From: Bacteroidota bacterium
GTDB lineage: Bacteria; Bacteroidota; Bacteroidia; Bacteroidales; Bacteroidaceae
Length of the DNA: 50,760 nucleotides
Reading direction: 5' to 3'
Assembly (NCBI GenBank): GCA_023458215.1
Contig: JAEXAJ010000171.1
Span: 1 to 50,760, forward strand
Made by a program: the position numbers and the translations under genes. Numbering within the stretch: position 1 is the stretch's first letter; every line of letters starts with the position of its first letter. Below are positions 25,780 to 34,466 of this stretch, piece after piece. A model generated the notes under the pieces. The model saw nothing but the letters and a program-made list of their open reading frames with translations, was not told the DNA's origin and ran no database searches.

Positions 25780-28700
25780 GGCGGTTACTCTTTTTTAGTA
25801 TATAGATAGTGTTCGATGTATATTTGTCGTTCCGGATGGCATTCACCACCATACCGCATTCCCGCGCAATACTCCGTATCTGAGTTTCGGAAGAAAAACA
25901 TAACTCTTCTTGGGTACGGTTGAAATTGACGATCCGCGTAGAGAGTAGTTCTGTGAAGCGGGTTAGCCGATGTTTGCGGGCATCGGCTGTATTTCCATCC
26001 CGTATGATAATCATTCCTTCGGAAGAAAGCAAAGCAGTGCATTTCACGAGCAAATCATGTTGGTGTTGATAACTCATGTAATGCAGTATATCGCTCAGAA
26101 TGAAGACATCACTCTCCGGGAAATCGTATGCCAACGCATCCGCATATTCAAAGCGGAGATTTTCTTTGCGAAGCCAGCCATGGCGGGCAAGGGCTATTTT
26201 ATCTTCATCGTAGTCTATTCCTAGGAACTGCCTGTCTTTCGATGTTAGGGAGAGCATGTAGCACAGCGGGCCAAGTCCGCATCCGATGTCGGTAATCCGG
26301 GCTTTCATCGGAATCAATTGGTTAAAGAGTTGATAGTTACGCTCCATCTTTACTTTGATGCGTATGTACCATTCGATAATGGGGCCTTTATAGATATAGT
26401 TCAGTATCAGGGCTTCGTAGAATGCCGGATTGGCAGGAGTGTTTTTCTCTTGGCAAATGCGGGCATATTCCTCTTTCATATAAGCGGATATACGTTTGCT
26501 CCTCTCCTGATAAGTCGTTCCGAAGGAAGTATCATTGTAAGGAATACGAGGCAATATCTTTGAGTATATGATGCCCTTGCGGATGTAGAAAGGCTGTGCC
26601 TTGGCTATAATCTTGCCGTTGCCGTAGAGGACAACAGGAATAATATCCAGTTGAAGTGCCTCAGCCAGATAGAAAGCCCCTTTGTGGAAGCGTTTCATTT
26701 TACCGTCGTAGGTGCGTGTACCTTCGGGGAAAATGGCGATGGAATATCCTTCTTTCACTTTCTCTTTCATCCGCTCCACGCACAATTCGTAGCCTTCGTC
26801 CACTTGGAAGAAACCGGCATACCTGATGATTCCGCCGAATACAGGAGAACTCCATACCCAGTGGTTGGTTATCATGATAATCTTCGGGGAGAAAGATAGC
26901 AACTCCAGAATGTCGATAAAGGACTGATGATTGGCAATCACGATAGCAGGCTTCTTGAAGTTCTCGTTGGTAGTATTAATAGCCTCTTTGCGTACAAACG
27001 TAGCTACTGCCACTATGCCCTTGCAAGTGATGTTTATAATCCGGCAAATGAACCGTTGTTTGTAGAGGCGGCGTATGGGGACGAGGTACAACAAAAGAAT
27101 GAGTACCCTCAGAATGATGCATCCCAACACAAAAAGCGAGAAAAGAACTACGGTTCGGAGCAGTCCTATCAATGTATAGGGTGGCAATCCTTTGGAAGCA
27201 GGTTTGGCTATAAAGAACCGGAAGATTATAGGCTGTATGGTATAGGCAACCAATACCACTGTCGACATTCCGAGAATAGAAATCAATGAGATGGATTGCA
27301 AGGCAGGGTGTTGGGCAAATACCAAAGTTCCCATTCCCACAACGGCAGTAAATGCGGAAAAGAAAATGGCTGTCTTATGAGAGTTCAGGATAGCCTTTCC
27401 GGTCTTGTACTTACTTTGAAGCCCGTCCATGATGAAGATGCTGAAATCATCTCCTATGCCGAATATAAAGGTGGAAAGGATGATGTTGATAATATTGAAT
27501 TCAATTCCCAGTATCCCCATCAGCCCTAAGATGATTGTCCAGCTTATTAACATGGGCAGGAAACTGATTAGTGTCAGTTCGATGCGTCCGAACGAAATCA
27601 GCAAGGCCAGGAATATAAGGAAAGACGAGATATACAGTATCAGGTAGAAGTCATCGTTGATGGCTGAAACCCATTGATTGGTGAAGTAACTGCGGTCGAA
27701 AACAACGACATCCGTATTATTCTTAAACTGCTGGTAGACCTCCTCCTTGGTATTATCGCCTATGCGCACTTGCGTGATGAGCATGGTGAGGGAGTCGGCG
27801 GTTGTTTGCCACTCATTCAATAAGGTATTGGAGACATTGTCGGTGTCTTTCCGATAATCGTAGAGTTGGAAAGGCTGATCCAACCATTGATAGAAAGAGT
27901 CGAAACTGCCTTCGCGGAAATGATAGGTGCGGGCGGATGCTTCCAAATATTTGCGTACGGTGGCTTTTCTTTCCGGTTCTTGCCAATAGCGCTTCCAGCG
28001 TTCAAGCCGCTTTTGCTGCTCTTGCGGTGAGATGAGGAATTGTTCGGCGGATGCATACGCCTTGATAAGTCCATTCGCTTTGAACGCGTCTAGCTGTCGG
28101 TTGGTCGTTGAATAGCTTTGAAGGGCTTCGGACATGTCTTTGCCTACGCTTACAAAGAGCACGGTCTTCTCCTCGGTGTTGAACAGTTCTTCCAGTTTGG
28201 CTTCTGCCTGTTTCAAGTGTTGAGGTTCATAATTGATGCTCATCATGTCGTCGTTGAATCTCACCTTTTGCGAGGTGAACAAGCAGATGATCGTGATAAC
28301 GACAATTCCGCCTACCAGCCATTTGTTCTTTTCGTAGGGGTAAGCGTTTATTTTCTCGATAAAACGGAGTATGGTACCCTGCTTTACATCTGCTTGACCT
28401 TTCAGGAAGTGCGGAAGGTAGACGAGGCAGAAAAGAGTGGTCCCGATAAGAGCCAGCGAAGCAAACAAACCGAAGTCCCGTAAAAGCTCGGATGTAGTGA
28501 ACACAAGCCCGAAAAATGCGCCGATTGTAGTGAAACTGCCTACGGTGAGCGGATAGGTTATCTCTTTGATAAGCTGCTGCACGGTAGAGACATGGTTTTG
28601 ATGCGCCAACATGTGTATGGAATAGCTCAGTGCAATTCCCAAGATGGCCGAACCTGCCCCTACAGCAATGGCGGAGATGGAACCACGGAGAAAGTAAATC

Positions 28701-29635
28701 ATGCATAGGGCGAACAGTCCGCCGAACAGAACCGGAGTTATAATGAGCGGTATCGATTTTTTATGCTTGAATACCAGTGAAATAAATACAATGATAATCA
28801 GCAACGCAATACCCGAAGTCATGATCGTGTCTTGCTTTATCTGCCGTGCATTATAAACTCCTACCGAAGGTCCTCCGTAATAGGAGACTTTTAGGGTGGG
28901 ATAAGTCTTCTCTATTTGCTGCAACTCATCTTCCAGTACTTGAATGAGCTTGTCATTTTTTCCCGTGCTTCCGGTTCCGAATACCGGGGTTATAAACATT
29001 AGCAAGGTGCCGCCGTCTTTCGAGAATATATGTCCGTTGTCTATTTCGTAGTTGGTTTCCAGTTGGAAATCCTGTAGATGTTTCAGGGTATTGCCCCCAA
29101 GCCCTAGCGGATCTCTCTGTATATAACTTCTCAGAGCTATCCCTGCCGGAGAAAGGAGATTGGTGTAATTTTTCCGCATGGCGGCTTCTATGCCTTCCTG
29201 CGTCAGCAAGGAGTCGAAGCGTTGGTAATCTTCCTCCGTGAGAAACAGGGGCAGGTTATCGTAAACGAAGTCGCCGGCTTTCTCTACGAGGTTCTCGTCT
29301 ACTTCGGAGAAGATATCTTTGATGTACTCTTTCCCTGCCGTTGCCTGCAAGTTTTGTTTAAGCAGGTCGCTTGCTTCTGCCATGATCTCAGGATTGGCCG
29401 TGGAATCAGCGGGAGATAGCAGAATGATAATCTTATCCTTTATCTTGAGATTATCGAATACCTTCGTAATGTTTTGGTTATTCTTGGTATCAGGGAAAAA
29501 GCGTGTTACATTTTCTTCAAACCGTACCTGCCGGGCAAAGTAGCCCATAAAGAGGACGCAAGCACAAAGTGACAAATAAAAGAGGAGTTTGTGCCTTTCG
29601 AAATAATCATATAGTCTGATAAAGAATAGAGTCAT
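25772..29635 (-). CDS. Trifunctional MMPL exporter / lysophospholipid acyltransferase / methyltransferase
   Basis: This is a very large protein of 1287 residues with three parts. Residues about 1-830 form an MMPL/RND-like exporter with two sets of membrane helices and large periplasmic loops, for example GIALLIIIVFISLVF and GIGDDFSIFIMDGL. Residues about 850-1060 are a PlsC-type acyltransferase with NHQSFID (HxxxxD near residue 900) and FPEGTRTYDGKMKRFHKG (near 967). Residues about 1080-1287 are a SAM-dependent methyltransferase with ITDIGCGLGPLCY (near 1117). I recall this three-part fusion as a named Bacteroidota protein type in such clusters. It would export the polyene, acylate a carrier and methylate the product. 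It overlaps both neighbours by 4 and 8 bases. Confidence 0.9.
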   Translation of the reverse strand: MTLFFIRLYDYFERHKLLFYLSLCACVLFMGYFARQVRFEENVTRFFPDTKNNQNITKVFDNLKIKDKIIILLSPADSTANPEIMAEASDLLKQNLQATAGKEYIKDIFSEVDENLVEKAGDFVYDNLPLFLTEEDYQRFDSLLTQEGIEAAMRKNYTNLLSPAGIALRSYIQRDPLGLGGNTLKHLQDFQLETNYEIDNGHIFSKDGGTLLMFITPVFGTGSTGKNDKLIQVLEDELQQIEKTYPTLKVSYYGGPSVGVYNARQIKQDTIMTSGIALLIIIVFISLVFKHKKSIPLIITPVLFGGLFALCMIYFLRGSISAIAVGAGSAILGIALSYSIHMLAHQNHVSTVQQLIKEITYPLTVGSFTTIGAFFGLVFTTSELLRDFGLFASLALIGTTLFCLVYLPHFLKGQADVKQGTILRFIEKINAYPYEKNKWLVGGIVVITIICLFTSQKVRFNDDMMSINYEPQHLKQAEAKLEELFNTEEKTVLFVSVGKDMSEALQSYSTTNRQLDAFKANGLIKAYASAEQFLISPQEQQKRLERWKRYWQEPERKATVRKYLEASARTYHFREGSFDSFYQWLDQPFQLYDYRKDTDNVSNTLLNEWQTTADSLTMLITQVRIGDNTKEEVYQQFKNNTDVVVFDRSYFTNQWVSAINDDFYLILYISSFLIFLALLISFGRIELTLISFLPMLISWTIILGLMGILGIEFNIINIILSTFIFGIGDDFSIFIMDGLQSKYKTGKAILNSHKTAIFFSAFTAVVGMGTLVFAQHPALQSISLISILGMSTVVLVAYTIQPIIFRFFIAKPASKGLPPYTLIGLLRTVVLFSLFVLGCIILRVLILLLYLVPIRRLYKQRFICRIINITCKGIVAVATFVRKEAINTTNENFKKPAIVIANHQSFIDILELLSFSPKIIMITNHWVWSSPVFGGIIRYAGFFQVDEGYELCVERMKEKVKEGYSIAIFPEGTRTYDGKMKRFHKGAFYLAEALQLDIIPVVLYGNGKIIAKAQPFYIRKGIIYSKILPRIPYNDTSFGTTYQERSKRISAYMKEEYARICQEKNTPANPAFYEALILNYIYKGPIIEWYIRIKVKMERNYQLFNQLIPMKARITDIGCGLGPLCYMLSLTSKDRQFLGIDYDEDKIALARHGWLRKENLRFEYADALAYDFPESDVFILSDILHYMSYQHQHDLLVKCTALLSSEGMIIIRDGNTADARKHRLTRFTELLSTRIVNFNRTQEELCFSSETQIRSIARECGMVVNAIRNDKYTSNTIYILKKSNRHE

Positions 29636-30825
29636 GTTGTCCGGTGTCTTCTGAACATGCTGAGCAGGCTGATTGCAAGAATCCCCGCCAGTATGCTACA
29701 AGCGCTTGCAAAGATAACACTTCCTATCAGATATTGCTCTAAAACTGCTTTTACATTTTCGAGCGATATATCAGTAAGGTGCAGTTCTACCGATCTATCC
29801 AGTACTTTGCAACCTGTCAGATAGCTGGCATACAGCAAGAAAGGCATGAAAGGCGGGATACTGATATTGGCTGCCACGATGGCTATCACTTTATTCAGTT
29901 TGAGTATATGGGCAAGAAACAAGGTGACTAGCATCTGATATCCCCATATCGGAACAATCCCCATGAAGATGCCCAGCATGATGGCATACGTGATCTTCAG
30001 GTTAGACTCCTCTGATTGGGTGATATGGGTTTGAAAGAACTTCCGGCAATTCTTCCAGGTCAGCTTCCGGAAGAAGTTGCGGGGATAAATCCAAAGGAAC
30101 GTGATGAATACTAAGAGGGTATTCAGGATGCTGATACGGGTAAAGTCGCGGAAAGGGCGGAAATGTGATATACGTTCTTCCCGGGGCGGGTAGTATACAT
30201 GTATGGGAATGTTACGGACGGTGGTTCCACCCCATACGGCAAACACCAATGCTTCCAGTTCGAATTCATACTTGGCGGTATAATAGAAGCGCTGCACATT
30301 GATCTTGCGGAGCGGATAGAGGCGGTAACCGGATTGTGTGTCTTCCAACTTCAATCCGGTTTCGAGCTTGAACCAGAAGTTGGAGAACTTGTTGGCGAAT
30401 GTGTTTTTGCCGGGCATGTTGTCCGATGTCAGGTTGCGGGCTCCTACCAGCAGGGCGTCGGGCTCTTTCTCTATCTCTTCGATGAAGAGGGGGATGTCTG
30501 AGGCAAAGTGCTGACCGTCGGAGTCGATGGTGATGGCATAACGATACCTTTTCTTTTGGGCTAATGTAAGTCCGTGCTTCAAGGCAGTTCCTTTGCCTTG
30601 ATTGGTAGGGTGGGTGATGACGTGCAGGTTCGGGAAGTTGCTCAGAAGGGTGGGGGTGTTGTCGGTGGAGCCGTCGTTCACGACGATGACATCTTCTACA
30701 TAGCACAGCACATCTTCGATGACCGTCGCCAGCGTTTTCTCATTATTATAGGTGGGTATAATAACGACAATGCCCAGTTGCTTGGCTTTCCTGCACCATA
30801 CTTCCGTCTTTTGATCCATATTCAT
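29632..30825 (-). CDS. GT2 glycosyltransferase with C-terminal DUF2062
   Basis: This 397-residue protein starts with a GT-A domain of family 2. It shows VVIIPTYNNEKTL (about residues 20-32), VNDGSTDNTPTLL and the metal-binding DSD at residues 101-103 (DSDGQHF), and resembles dolichol-phosphate mannosyltransferase-type enzymes. From about residue 265 it carries a DUF2062 membrane domain with several hydrophobic helices (YAIMLGIFMGIVPIWGYQML and others). The start overlaps the stop of the dehydratase gene as ATGA, and the stop overlaps the start of the MMPL fusion in the same way. It may glycosylate the product or a lipid anchor at the inner membrane. Sugar and acceptor are unknown. Confidence 0.88.
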   Translation of the reverse strand: MNMDQKTEVWCRKAKQLGIVVIIPTYNNEKTLATVIEDVLCYVEDVIVVNDGSTDNTPTLLSNFPNLHVITHPTNQGKGTALKHGLTLAQKKRYRYAITIDSDGQHFASDIPLFIEEIEKEPDALLVGARNLTSDNMPGKNTFANKFSNFWFKLETGLKLEDTQSGYRLYPLRKINVQRFYYTAKYEFELEALVFAVWGGTTVRNIPIHVYYPPREERISHFRPFRDFTRISILNTLLVFITFLWIYPRNFFRKLTWKNCRKFFQTHITQSEESNLKITYAIMLGIFMGIVPIWGYQMLVTLFLAHILKLNKVIAIVAANISIPPFMPFLLYASYLTGCKVLDRSVELHLTDISLENVKAVLEQYLIGSVIFASACSILAGILAISLLSMFRRHRTT

Positions 30826-31199
30826 TGAACGATTAATTGTGCTTTCAACTTGATGAAGATTCCTTTGCGAGATATTCCCTCAACCAATAGTTGGAAGCTG
30901 CCGTCTTCACTCTTTCTTATTGTGAACGAGAATTTTAATTCAGGTGTCTCATTCGGATTAATGGCCGAAAGAAACTTGCACGATGTAATCTGCCGGTATA
31001 GCAAGGTGGTCTGACAGATTGTCTCCGTACATTCTTTGATAATTTGTAGCATGCAGACGCCCGGTACAACGGGTTGCCCCGGGAAGTGTCCGCCATATAC
31101 GGGATGTTGTGGATTGAGCATAACCTGCACGCTCCAATCTTTCTCGTTCAAGCTTTCAGCGAGGGTGATTCTATAAAAATTAGTAAGCAGTTGTATCAT
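30822..31199 (-). CDS. FabZ/ApeI-like hot-dog dehydratase
   Basis: This 125-residue hot-dog protein resembles 3-hydroxyacyl-ACP dehydratases, which remove water to form each double bond of the polyene. The motif GGHFPGQPVVPGVCMLQ (about residues 36-52) holds the catalytic His38. The acidic residue expected at the end of that motif (Glu in FabZ, Asp in FabA) is Gln52 here. The enzyme may therefore need a partner to complete its active site; the second hot-dog protein encoded at 38480 is the obvious candidate. It overlaps the glycosyltransferase gene by 4 bases and follows an ATPase remnant. The call is good, the half-site idea an inference. Confidence 0.85.
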   Translation of the reverse strand: MIQLLTNFYRITLAESLNEKDWSVQVMLNPQHPVYGGHFPGQPVVPGVCMLQIIKECTETICQTTLLYRQITSCKFLSAINPNETPELKFSFTIRKSEDGSFQLLVEGISRKGIFIKLKAQLIVQ

Positions 31200-31216
31200 A
31201 TCTGTCAGTAATGTTT

Positions 31217-31453
31217 TCAGTTCTTCTCATTCTTGAAATACTCAAAAGCGCGCAGTACCTCTATCGTTTTATCTTCTATAATCACCTTGTCGTATTGATT
31301 GTAAGTTAATATCAAGCCATGAGGCAATTGAAAAAACTGCATAGCATCCAATAAACCGTCTAATATAGGGATTCCATTTGTAATGGACAAATCTATCCAT
31401 TCTAAATGGACAGATTGAATAAGCATATATGAATGAAATGATATTGGCTTCAT
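31217..31453 (-). pseudogene. Probable 3' remnant of a DUF4143-type AAA ATPase
   Basis: The 78-codon frame reads GIPILDGLLDAMQFFQLPHG, then LILTYNQYDKVIIEDKTIEV, then LRAFEYF. This fits the C-terminal end of DUF4143-type ATP-binding proteins as I recall it: a helix LLEAMxxFxLxxG, then LILTxxxxDxI, then a basic (K)TIxVxPxxxFL. The ATPase domain and most of the protein are absent, and the preceding gene's stop lies exactly at its first codon. It may still be translated, but it has no visible polyketide function. It could be left from recombination inside the cluster. A short unrelated cluster protein remains possible. Confidence 0.5.
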
Positions 31454-32008
31454 TTATTCTGCAACTTGGCTTTCCTCTAATTTATTCAACTGAATGCTCA
31501 ATCGCAGCCAGGGGTGCTTTATCCGTATCTGTTCAGGGTGTCCGGCTACGAACTCTGATAAATAGAATACCGATTTGCCGAATCCGTTGCCCGTGGCTCT
31601 TTTCTCGAAGGTATCGTTTTTCTCTTTGATATGGATATTCCTCCCTTCTAAAAGAAGGTTTTTGAAGTCCGTTTCCAGTAGTTGCAGTACTTTCTTTTTT
31701 TGCATAGGTTCGATGCAATTGTTGATGTGGAAGGTATCGCCCCGAAAAGAAAAATCGAAAAGGCTGAGCCCGAAGTAGGTGGAAGCTATTATCCTGATGT
31801 CCTTATCCGGTAGTTTCCTAATAATGAGTATGCCACTTAAATGACGCTTCATAAAGTCCAGTTGCATGTTATATTTTTGCGAGTATGCTTCGGCACGGAT
31901 TACAGCGGGTACACTGCTACCGGCATCCGCCATTTTAGAAGAAGCGCATGACGCAAACAAGCATAAGAATATCAGTAGCAGACTAGCGAACAGAGAACTT
32001 AGTTTCAT
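31454..32008 (-). CDS. Outer-membrane lipoprotein of the polyene cluster (DUF3261-like position)
   Basis: This 184-residue lipoprotein has signal MKLSSLFASLLLIFLCLFAS and Cys21 (lipobox FASC). The body has a LolB/DUF3261-like beta feel (ILIIRKLPDKDIRIIASTYFGLSLFDFSF), with the phrase TYFGLSLFDFSFRGDTFHINNC. Proteobacterial aryl-polyene clusters carry a DUF3261 lipoprotein beside LolA and the MMPL exporter, and this gene occupies that position. It probably receives or places the product at the outer membrane. Its start overlaps the LolA-like gene by 26 bases, so the two are likely made together. The family call is tentative. Confidence 0.65.
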   Translation of the reverse strand: MKLSSLFASLLLIFLCLFASCASSKMADAGSSVPAVIRAEAYSQKYNMQLDFMKRHLSGILIIRKLPDKDIRIIASTYFGLSLFDFSFRGDTFHINNCIEPMQKKKVLQLLETDFKNLLLEGRNIHIKEKNDTFEKRATGNGFGKSVFYLSEFVAGHPEQIRIKHPWLRLSIQLNKLEESQVAE

Positions 32009-32633
32009 CCTTCAGGGTATTAAATCTCTTGTTGTAGAATTCATATTCCGTATAGTTGGTAGCAGTCTCCGAAAGCCGGAGCTTGTAGACTGACATGTCC
32101 TTCTTGTCCAGGTATATTTCAATGCCCGATACATAAGCTTGTATGGCTTTGTTGACGGGCGTTATCTTGACGAGATAGTAAGGGATATTCTCAAAATATT
32201 CCAGTTTATAGTCGGCGGACATTTTCGAGAGATCGCCCACCATGCAGGCTGTAATCATATCCTGCATTTGGTTCATCATCTTGTTGGAGTTCAGGCTCAT
32301 TATACTCTTTTTGCCGTCGGCCACTATTTTAAGGCGGGAGCCGTTTATAACAATCAGGTAACTAATCGGCCGGGTGTAGTCCATACATATCTTACCACTC
32401 TTCCGGTAATAGAATCTTCCTTTGGAAGTCACCTTCTCGTCCAAGATATCGAGGTACTTCACTTGGGTGAAGTCGCTTTCAATGGATTGTATGGTTTGCG
32501 CTTCCTTTGCCAGACGGTTCTCGAACTCCATGGTCTGCACCAGTTTCTTCATGCTTTGGGCATAAGTACAATAGGGGAGGTTGGCTGCGAATAAAAGAGC
32601 TATCAGTATTGTTTTCATGATGAATGCTTTCAC
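31983..32633 (-). CDS. LolA-like periplasmic lipoprotein carrier
   Basis: This 216-residue protein (or 211 from the second Met at 32618) has signal MKTILIALLFAANLPYCTYA before Q. The body fits LolA: IESDFTQVKYLDILDEKVTSKGRFYYRKSGKICMDYTRP (about residues 50-88), where FTQ and the GRFYYRKSGKICMDY turn are family marks, then YLIVINGSRLKIV. Cluster copies of LolA in aryl-polyene clusters are thought to carry the lipid-linked polyene across the periplasm. It lies between the 11-bp-phased half-site array upstream and the lipoprotein gene downstream, which it overlaps by 26 bases. Confidence 0.85.
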   Translation of the reverse strand: MKAFIMKTILIALLFAANLPYCTYAQSMKKLVQTMEFENRLAKEAQTIQSIESDFTQVKYLDILDEKVTSKGRFYYRKSGKICMDYTRPISYLIVINGSRLKIVADGKKSIMSLNSNKMMNQMQDMITACMVGDLSKMSADYKLEYFENIPYYLVKITPVNKAIQAYVSGIEIYLDKKDMSVYKLRLSETATNYTEYEFYNKRFNTLKDETKFSVR

Positions 32634-32706
32634 TTAATTCGCCGCTAAGGTACTGCTTTTTTTCAATATACGGGCTTCTTGGCAGCGACAAGCTTTGCTG
32701 GCTTCT

Positions 32707-32790
32707 TGCCAAGCTGTTGGCAAAGTCTTGCCAAGTCGTTGGCAATCTTTTGCCAAGCCTATGGCAAGGTCTTGCCAACGGGATGGCAAG
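32707..32790. repeat. Phased array of eight alternating TTGCCAA/TTGGCAA half-sites
   Basis: TTGCCAA starts at 32707, 32729, 32751 and 32773; TTGGCAA (or ATGGCAA in the last two) starts at 32718, 32740, 32762 and 32784. All eight half-sites are spaced exactly 11 bp and alternate in direction, giving four inverted repeats with a 22-bp period and 4-base spacers of varied sequence. A degenerate TTGGCAG (32680-32686) lies upstream. The array sits in the only large gap (208 bases) inside the cluster, between the deacetylase and LolA-like genes. It could be a chain of RNA hairpins or a cooperative protein site. Confidence 0.9.
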
Positions 32791-32841
32791 AAGTGCGGTA
32801 AGTAGACCTGTGTAGGCGTACTTGAAAGGCGGGTGACGCTT

Positions 32842-33510
32842 TTATAGGATTGTGTCCAGACGGACAACGGTGTATCCTTGCTCTTTGATAAGGCGTAGCA
32901 CTTCTTTCAGCAGAAGATCGCTGTCGGGCATACGGTCGTGTAGAAGAATGATAGAGCCGGGGCATAGTTTCTTCCGAATACGTTGCAAAACCTTTTCTAT
33001 AGAAGGCTGCTGCGTGTCGAGCGTCCGTATATTCCAGCCGATAGGGGTGTAGCCTAATTTCTTAATGGTTTGGGCTATGGTAGGGTTGGTCACTCCGAAT
33101 GGCGGGCGGAATAGTTTTGTTTTCTGTGAAGTTACTTCTTCCAGGGCGGCTTGGCAGGCTTGCAAGTCTTTTTTCATCCGTGACGGACTGTATAAAGGAA
33201 AAGTATTGGTATGCGTAAAAGAATGATTACCAATCAAGTGCCCTTCGCTGACTATCTGCCGGATTAACTCCTCGTTTCCTTTCACTTTACGACCGATGCA
33301 GAAGAAGCAGGCGGGTATCTGCTGCTCTTTGAGGACTTTCAGCACTTTGGGAGTCTGTACCGGGTCCGGGCCGTCATCAAAGGTGAGGGCTACTATTTTC
33401 TCTGTGGTCTGTTTCTTGCAGAACACTTTCAGGTAGATGTTGGAACGGATGTTGCAGGAAGCATAGACGAGGAATGTAACTGCCAGGATGATTATAACTT
33501 CTGCTATCAT
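32842..33510 (-). CDS. Polysaccharide deacetylase (NodB homology)
   Basis: This 222-residue protein has an N-terminal hydrophobic segment (MIAEVIIILAVTFLVYA) and a NodB domain. It shows motif 1 TFDDGPD (residues 43-49, catalytic Asp and metal Asp), motif 2 with the metal pair His96/His100 in GNHSFTHTN, motif 3 LFRPPFG, and a late LLHD motif. These enzymes remove N- or O-acetyl groups from sugars using a divalent metal. In this cluster it could act on a glycolipid anchor made with the GT2 protein. It overlaps the preceding KS-like gene by 4 bases, but the 208-base gap after it separates the biosynthetic half from the transport half. Confidence 0.9.
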   Translation of the reverse strand: MIAEVIIILAVTFLVYASCNIRSNIYLKVFCKKQTTEKIVALTFDDGPDPVQTPKVLKVLKEQQIPACFFCIGRKVKGNEELIRQIVSEGHLIGNHSFTHTNTFPLYSPSRMKKDLQACQAALEEVTSQKTKLFRPPFGVTNPTIAQTIKKLGYTPIGWNIRTLDTQQPSIEKVLQRIRKKLCPGSIILLHDRMPDSDLLLKEVLRLIKEQGYTVVRLDTIL

Positions 33511-34466
33511 TGTCTTTGGCGGATTAAAATGAGTGAGTGGTCAATGGAATGGAAATGATTGTATATCAAGGCTACTTTCCCCGGAGCAATTTGCTCGCCA
33601 AAGGCTTGGGCTACTTTCCATACGGCGTAGGACGAGGCGGTGGGGTATTCGCCGCATTCTTCTTTAAATGTGCTGCACGGGACCTTGGCAAACAAGTCAT
33701 TCTCTAAAACCTGATATGCGTCGTCGCCTTTTGAATAACCGTTCTTGCCGGTAACGAACCAGTCGATTTGTTCGGGTGCTAATTGGTGTTGTTGCAGGAA
33801 ACGGTGAATCCGTCCGGTAACCTCCTGCGGGGTGGCTGCACCTATAAAGGTGTTTACTCCAATGAGTTCCGCCAAAGTGCCTGCCGTTTGTTGCCGTCCG
33901 AGTAGGAAGAATTGTGCGCCTTCTCCTGCTTGTGCATCTTTCAGCAAGCCCAGACGTTGGTGCAAGAGGTGGCTGGTGGGGGTAATCTCGTCGATGGCGC
34001 CCAGTAATACGTTCTCGTTTCCTTCCCAAATCCTCATCATGCCGTCCAGCAAGGCACTCTCGAAACTCAATCCCCGGTGTACATACGTCATGTTGTAGGC
34101 GTGTATCTGCCGGATTAATGCGATTTGGGCGCCGATGGTATTGAAGGTAGATTGGATAAACGGTGTAGGATTCAGCAGCCTTTCTTCGTTCTCGATAATG
34201 GTATTCAGGAACTTCTCGGTATCAGCCAGGCAACCCAGTCCGGTGGCGGTGATGATGGCATGCACTTCTTCGGATGGCAGGGAACCGATGCACTCCAGTC
34301 CGCAGGCAACTCCCATCTTGATGATACGGCTCATGCGGCGGCGCAGGGCGGCATTGGTGATAATGCTTTTGTAGTCCGGCTCGCAGGCAGAAAGATAAGG
34401 AGCATCTCCCGAAGGGACGTCCGCATGGATAGAGGCGATATGGTTGATATAAACAGGCTGCATCAT
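33507..34466 (-). CDS. Chain-length-factor-like ketosynthase without the active Cys
   Basis: This 319-residue protein has the overall thiolase-like fold of a short KS of the PF13723 (Ketoacyl-synt_2) kind. The region that should carry the nucleophile reads AYNMTYVHRGLSFESALLDG (about residues 123-142), where complete KS proteins have TACSSA. The catalytic Cys is therefore absent, as in chain-length factors of type II polyketide synthases. The paired histidines are also not in the usual motifs. Its start overlaps the stop of the complete KS gene upstream by 4 bases, consistent with a KS/CLF heterodimer. It would set chain length; this is inference. Confidence 0.8.
   Translation of the reverse strand: MMQPVYINHIASIHADVPSGDAPYLSACEPDYKSIITNAALRRRMSRIIKMGVACGLECIGSLPSEEVHAIITATGLGCLADTEKFLNTIIENEERLLNPTPFIQSTFNTIGAQIALIRQIHAYNMTYVHRGLSFESALLDGMMRIWEGNENVLLGAIDEITPTSHLLHQRLGLLKDAQAGEGAQFFLLGRQQTAGTLAELIGVNTFIGAATPQEVTGRIHRFLQQHQLAPEQIDWFVTGKNGYSKGDDAYQVLENDLFAKVPCSTFKEECGEYPTASSYAVWKVAQAFGEQIAPGKVALIYNHFHSIDHSLILIRQRQ

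Noticed and set aside
32707..32790. CRISPR array
   Set aside because: The repeated parts are 7-base half-sites in alternating directions with 4-base spacers, far from the 24-47 base repeats and spacers of CRISPR, and there are no cas genes.
32479..32965. Open frames across the TTGCCAA/TTGGCAA array
   Set aside because: Their translations merely repeat the array units. The DNA pattern explains them fully, and the real genes on either side are clear.
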